Positions 60,391 through 64,000 of a stretch of 64,000 nucleotides of DNA are shown here, piece after piece. A model generated the notes under the pieces. That model did not search any database, had not been told where the DNA came from, and saw only the letters and a program-made list of their open reading frames with translations. The DNA is from Cupriavidus necator A5-1 (lineage in GTDB: Bacteria; Pseudomonadota; Gammaproteobacteria; Burkholderiales; Burkholderiaceae): the NCBI RefSeq assembly GCF_000744095.1, contig NZ_JQLI01000004.1, positions 62,001-126,000 on the forward strand. The letters run 5' to 3'. The position numbers were made by a program, and so were the translations under genes. Positions within the stretch are counted from its first letter, which is position 1. The number at the start of each line of letters is the position of its first letter.

Positions 60391-61113
60391 TCAGGCCTCC
60401 AGGCCAAGGTAGACGCGCCGCACGTCAGGGTTGTCCATGACGTCGGCGGGGGCGCCCTCGGCCAGCTTGCTGCCGAAGTTGATCACCAGCAGGCGGTCGG
60501 CAACCGCCAGCAGCGCGTGCACGACGTGCTCGATCCAGACAATGGTGACGTCGGCCGCCTTCACCTGTCGGATCTCGTCGATCAGCTGGCGCGTTTCCGG
60601 CTCCGTCAGGCCGCCCGCGATCTCGTCGAGCAGCAGCAGGCGGGGCTGCGTGGCCAGCGCGCGCGCCAGTTCCAGGCGCTTGCGGTCGAGCAGCGTCAGG
60701 CTGCCCGCCAGGCTGTTGGCCCTGGCCTTGAGCCCGGTGCGTGCCAGTACGTCCGCGCAGATGCCATAGGCGTCCCGCTCCGGCATCTGTCCGCCAAAGG
60801 TCGCCGCCACCAGCAGGTTCTCGAACACCGTCATGCCGCCGAATGGGCGCGGCACCTGGTATGAGCGGCCGATGCCGGCCACGCAGCGCCGGTGCGGCGG
60901 CAGGTGGCCGATATCGGCGCCGTTAAAGGACACGGTGCCCTGGTCCGGGCGGATGTCGCCGCTGACCAGGTTCAGCAGCGTGGTCTTGCCCGCACCGTTC
61001 GGGCCGAGGATGCCGTAGGTCTCGCCGGCCCGGACGCCGAAGCTGATGTCGTCGGTCACCGTCAGCGCGCCGAAGCGCTTGCAGACCCGGTCAAGTTGCA
61101 GCAGGGGAAGCAT
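60391..61113 (-). CDS. livG: Branched-chain-type ABC transporter ATPase, LivG family
   Basis: 240 residues from ATG 61113 (MLPLLQLDRVCKRFG), which has GGAGG upstream; the frame is open 8 codons further but that start is weaker. Walker A GPNGAGKTT, the LivG-typical GIGRSYQVPRPFGGMTVFENLLVA (usually RTFQ, here RSYQ), and Walker B LLLDEIAGGL are present. The C-loop reads LTLLDRKRLELARAL instead of the canonical LSGGQ, as is common in LivG. Works with LivF. Confidence 0.9.
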   Translation of the reverse strand: MLPLLQLDRVCKRFGALTVTDDISFGVRAGETYGILGPNGAGKTTLLNLVSGDIRPDQGTVSFNGADIGHLPPHRRCVAGIGRSYQVPRPFGGMTVFENLLVAATFGGQMPERDAYGICADVLARTGLKARANSLAGSLTLLDRKRLELARALATQPRLLLLDEIAGGLTEPETRQLIDEIRQVKAADVTIVWIEHVVHALLAVADRLLVINFGSKLAEGAPADVMDNPDVRRVYLGLEA

Positions 61114-61129
61114 GATCTGGCCTCCGTAC

Positions 61130-62416
61130 TCAGGCAAGCGTCCTGAGCGGGCCGCTCAGCGGTACCGCGGGCGCCTGCTGGTTGCTGACGATGGCCAGAT
61201 CGAACCTGTGCTTCTGCCCCCTGATCCACTGCCCGCCCACCAGCGGCGTCTTGGCGACGTTCCTGACTGGCCCGTTGCCCCAGGCCACCTTGCCGACAAT
61301 GGTGTTGACGTTCGTCGCCGCCAGCGCATCGCGCACGGCGATGTTGGAATCGATGTCCTTCGTGCGCCGGAACGTGTCGACGGCGATCTCGAACAGCGCA
61401 TGGGCGAAGCCGAGCGGCTGGGTCCACTGCCTGCCGCTGGCTTTCTCGTAGTCGGCCGCCAGCTGCTGCGCCGACTGGCCCGTCACCGACGATTTGAATG
61501 GGTGTGACGGCGACCACCAGACCTCGGTCGAGAGGCCGTCGCCCAGGCCGCCCAGCGTCTCGATCGCGCTCGGGAACAACAGTGCCTAGCCGATCGAAAT
61601 GACCTTGGGTCGGAAGCCCTGCTGGCGCGCCTGCACCAGGAAGTTCCGCGCGTCGGGCGGAATCACCACGCCGGTCAGGATCTGCGCGTTGGCCTGGCGG
61701 AAGGCCGCGATCTGTGCGGAGAAATCCTGCGTCATGCTCTGGAAGCGGCCGGGATCCATCAGCGTAAAGCCCTTCTGCGTCAGCGCAGGCGGAAAACCCA
61801 CCTGGGCATCGCCCCAGGCATTGCCGTCACCGTCATTCGGAAACAGTCCCCCAACCGCTTTGTTGGTCTGCACCGATTGCCACATGGCGGTGTAGACGCT
61901 GACCACATCTTCCAGCCCCCAGAAGAAGTGGTAGGTAAAGTTGAAGCCCTTCTTCGGATCGCCTTTGCGGCCGAAGAACCATGGCTGCCACGGCACTACG
62001 GTGGATACGCATGGCGTCTCGTTCAGCTCGCACGCATCGCAGACGGGGTTGGCGGTCTCGGGGGTGCCGGAGACCAGCATGATGTCGACCTTGTCCTTGA
62101 GGATCAGGTCGCTCGCCACCTCGCCCGCGCGGTTGGGGTTGGACTGGCTGTCCTTCACCAGGATGCTGACCGGGTACGTCTTGCCGCCGACGGCCGTGCC
62201 GGACTTCAGTGCGGCCTGCATCTGCTGGATGATGAAGCGGTCGGCCTCGCCGAATGGCGCCAGCGGACCAGTCTGCGGCGACACGTAGCCGATCTTCAGC
62301 GTGCGGGAACCGGCTGCCCGCGCCAGCGGCACGAGCATTGGTGCGGCAGCGGCGAGCGCGCCACCCGCCGCGAGCTTCACAAGGGCACGGCGCTTGCCAT
62401 CGGGATGCGAGTTCAT
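61130..62416 (-). pseudogene. Periplasmic substrate-binding protein of the ABC transporter, interrupted by an in-frame TAG
   Basis: The reading from ATG 62416 has a twin-arginine-like or Sec signal (DGKRRALVKLAAGGALAAAA), then the Leu/Ile/Val-binding-protein fold: IGYVSPQTGPLAPFGEADRF, VDIMLVSGTPETANPV. It stops at TAG (61588-61586) after KVISIG. The same frame continues directly with ALLFPSAIETLGGLGDGLSTEVWW and runs 149 more codons to the normal C-terminus. So one codon breaks a 428-codon gene; relatives usually have Lys there (AAG to TAG). The product would be a truncated, likely inactive protein unless the amber codon is suppressed. A sequencing error is the other possibility. Signals and Cys/aromatic residues otherwise appear intact. 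Confidence 0.85.
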
Positions 62417-62545
62417 GGTCTCCTGTCTCCTGTCGTTGTATCGGGGGAAAAAAAGCCCCTGCGGCGCGAGCTTTCCTGGCGCCGTATTGCGAGGCGGATT
62501 GCCTCTTGCTCCGGATCGTTGCCTTGCCGTGCCGTGCAGCGCCGG

Positions 62546-62896
62546 TCAGGGCACCGCCGGCATGCCCGCGGCGCAGCGCACCTCGCCGTCGACCACGCGG
62601 ATCGCCACCGGCGTCAGCGCAGCGCCCGCGCACGGCCCTTCGATGCAGCGGCCGTCCTCGAAGCGGAACAGCGCGCTGTGATGGGCGCACATCAGCACCT
62701 GGCCGTCATAGGTCAGCACTTCGCCTGGTTCGTAGTCCAGGCATACCGAGAAGTGCGGGCAGCGGTTGAGGTAGGCCCAGGCATCGTGCCCGCGGCGGAT
62801 GACCACCACGCCAGTGCCGTCGGCGTGGCCGGCGTCGACCACGCAGGCGCCGCCGTCGGGTATGGATGCGAGCCGGCACAACAGGGCGCCATGCAT
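62546..62896 (-). CDS. Rieske-type [2Fe-2S] ferredoxin
   Basis: 116 residues. The cluster ligands are Cys-x-His in NRCPHFSVCLD and Cys-x-x-His in LMCAHHSALFRFEDGRCIEGPC, the Rieske pattern. It is the size of the small ferredoxin that passes electrons to ring-hydroxylating oxygenases. No oxygenase subunit is within the window, so it may act with one outside. Four bases after the YciI-like gene. Confidence 0.88.
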   Translation of the reverse strand: MHGALLCRLASIPDGGACVVDAGHADGTGVVVIRRGHDAWAYLNRCPHFSVCLDYEPGEVLTYDGQVLMCAHHSALFRFEDGRCIEGPCAGAALTPVAIRVVDGEVRCAAGMPAVP

Positions 62897-62899
62897 GAT

Positions 62900-63211
62900 C
62901 TACACCCGCCTCTCGGGGTTGCCCAGGCTCCAGTCCCAGGGCCGGATCTCGATGCGCTCGAACAGGCCGGCGTGCATGTAGGGGTCGCCGCACAGGAAGC
63001 GTTCCACATCGTCGAGATGCTCGGCCTCGATGACCAGCAGCGTGCCGTTCATGGTCTCGTCCTGTGCGTCCAGGGTCGGCCCGCCCAGGCGCACGAATAC
63101 GCGGTGGTCGGCGGCGGCGCGCAGGTAGGCACGGTGGGCGGGGCGCACGCGCTCGCGCACGGCGCGCATGCCCGGCTTGTCAGTGGCGAAGATGGCGTAG
63201 AAGCGTGACAT
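62900..63211 (-). CDS. YciI-like protein
   Basis: About 103 residues; start at ATG 63211 (MSRFYAIFATDKPGM), the usual position of the family, with GTG 63220 overlapping the upstream stop as an alternative. The family folds like muconolactone isomerase: ATDKPGMRAVRERVRPAHRAYL, then GPTLDAQDETMNGTLLVIEAEHLDDVERFLCGDPY. A role as isomerase or accessory in the ring-cleavage pathway is likely by position but not proven. Confidence 0.82.
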   Translation of the reverse strand: MSRFYAIFATDKPGMRAVRERVRPAHRAYLRAAADHRVFVRLGGPTLDAQDETMNGTLLVIEAEHLDDVERFLCGDPYMHAGLFERIEIRPWDWSLGNPERRV

Positions 63212-63216
63212 GAGGC

Positions 63217-64000
63217 TCACCGTGGCTCGAGCACGAAGTCGTAGCGCGCTTCGCGGAACGGGCTGTCGAAGCCGAATCGCCCGGCCAGCGGATGGCTGGC
63301 AGCGCGCTCCGCGTAGGCGACCTGCAAGGACGGCTTGACGCCGAACACCGCGTCCGATGCGAGATAGGGATCGCCCTGGTTGAACAGGTGCGTCACCAGC
63401 GTGCGATGCCCGGGGGCATCAATCATGAAATGCAGGTGTGCCGGCCGCCACGGATGACGGTTGGTGGCCTCGAGCATGCGGCCCACGGGCCCGTCGGTGG
63501 GAATCGGGTAGCAGACCGGCACGATGGTGCGGATCGCGTAGTAGCCGTCGGCATCGGTGCGGTAGCGGCCGCGCAGGTTACCGCCTGGCTGGGCGGTGTC
63601 CTGCCCGGAATACATGCCGTTGGCGGCGGTCTCCCAGACGTCGAGCACGGCATCGCGCAGCGGCGTGCCGTCGGTCGAACAGACGAGGCCATGCACCAGC
63701 GCGGGCGTGCCTGCCGTGGCCGCCATGTTCTCGCCGCAGGCGCGCTCGGGCATGCCGGGGATGTAGAACGGGCCGAACACGGTGGTGTCGGTGGCGCTGC
63801 TGGCGTGGCGGTGGTTGATCGCATCGACCAGCATCGACACGCCCAGGGTGTCGGACAGCAGGATGAATTCCTGCCGCACCAGTCCGTCGCACATCTTGCC
63901 GGTGTCCGTCAGGAAGCGGATGGCGGCGAACCACTCCTCCTCGGTCGGCTCCACTTCGCGCACGTAGGCGTGCAGGTGCCGCACCAGCGCCTGCATCAGC
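63217..64000 (-). CDS. Intradiol ring-cleavage dioxygenase (catechol/hydroxyquinol type), 5' end outside window
   Basis: At least 259 residues are visible from an internal ATG at 63996, but the frame stays open to the window edge and the family is about 290 residues long, so the true start is probably outside. TVFGPFYIPG and the chain DADGYYAIRTIVPVCYPIP hold two iron-ligand tyrosines, and RPAHLHFMI the two histidines, of catechol 1,2-dioxygenase-type enzymes. These open the aromatic ring between adjacent hydroxyls with Fe(III). The early part (HLHAYVREVEPTEEEWFAAIRFLTDTGKMCD) is closest to hydroxyquinol-type members in my judgement. First visible gene of the operon with YciI, Rieske and Liv genes. 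Confidence 0.85.
   Translation of the reverse strand, partial: LMQALVRHLHAYVREVEPTEEEWFAAIRFLTDTGKMCDGLVRQEFILLSDTLGVSMLVDAINHRHASSATDTTVFGPFYIPGMPERACGENMAATAGTPALVHGLVCSTDGTPLRDAVLDVWETAANGMYSGQDTAQPGGNLRGRYRTDADGYYAIRTIVPVCYPIPTDGPVGRMLEATNRHPWRPAHLHFMIDAPGHRTLVTHLFNQGDPYLASDAVFGVKPSLQVAYAERAASHPLAGRFGFDSPFREARYDFVLEPR

Noticed and set aside
59685..60407. N-terminal extension of livH fusing it with the ATPase region
   Set aside because: The extension is the other-frame shadow of livF; the ATGA overlap and LivH motifs fix the start at 59684.

Overview
The window looks like part of a large self-transmissible plasmid, or a megaplasmid segment, from a GC-rich betaproteobacterium. Burkholderiales of the Cupriavidus/Ralstonia kind is the best guess, inferred from codon use, the small DUF2917-type gene, the LysR-regulated MFS gene and the Liv-type aromatic operon; no rRNA or other taxonomic marker is present. 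An iteron replication origin, a Rep initiator and parAB are all in the window, so most of it is plasmid backbone.

Layout. (1) 1-7.6 kb, minus strand: a compact operon running out of the left edge. It ends in a DotA/TraY-type protein of a type IVB (IncI-like) conjugation system, preceded by six unrecognised or weakly recognised conjugation-operon genes and a plasmid topoisomerase III. (2) 7.7-18.3 kb: a DNA-processing block with a 2130-residue strawberry-notch helicase carrying a decayed methylase-like domain (DarB-like), a probable ssDNA-binding protein, a YqaJ/lambda-exonuclease-type nuclease and a DnaG-type primase. (3) 18.4-25.8 kb, plus strand: a second conjugation operon with a VirB1-like transglycosylase, TrbA/DotM, TrbB (DsbC-like) and the coupling ATPase TrbC/DotL. 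This is the same trbA-trbB-trbC order as in IncI plasmids. (4) 25.8-31.3 kb: accessory cargo, namely a KAP P-loop NTPase with membrane segments (candidate defence gene), an NAD(P)-binding protein and a lipoprotein. (5) 31.4-39.8 kb: more backbone, with a RecG-like helicase, a polyvalent-type protein with an HExxH metalloprotease motif, RdgC and hypothetical genes. (6) 39.8-48.4 kb: the maintenance region. It holds a possible wHTH gene, a 10-bp tandem repeat, a tRNA-like gene with a 17-bp internal duplication, a symmetric operator, Rep, about 19 iterons in two clusters, parA, parB and a 1.4-kb array of a short palindromic motif that is probably the centromere. (7) 49-53.9 kb: a tyrosine recombinase, decayed DNA and a mazEF toxin-antitoxin pair. 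(8) 53.9-64 kb: chromosome-like metabolic genes, namely a DUF2917 protein, a LysR regulator, an MFS transporter, then a minus-strand catabolic operon (intradiol ring-cleavage dioxygenase, YciI-like protein, Rieske ferredoxin, branched-chain-type ABC transporter, truncated porin). Its substrate-binding gene carries an in-frame amber codon.

How it fits together: Rep plus iterons replicate the element, ParAB plus the repeat array segregate it, and MazEF may stabilise it. The IncI-type machinery and TrbC move it. TopB, primase, helicases, exonuclease, the ssDNA-binding candidate and RdgC form an unusually full kit for processing incoming or replicating DNA. No relaxase, oriT or pilus ATPase is visible; they are presumably outside the window. 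The right-hand part is catabolic cargo or flanking replicon DNA beyond the recombinase.
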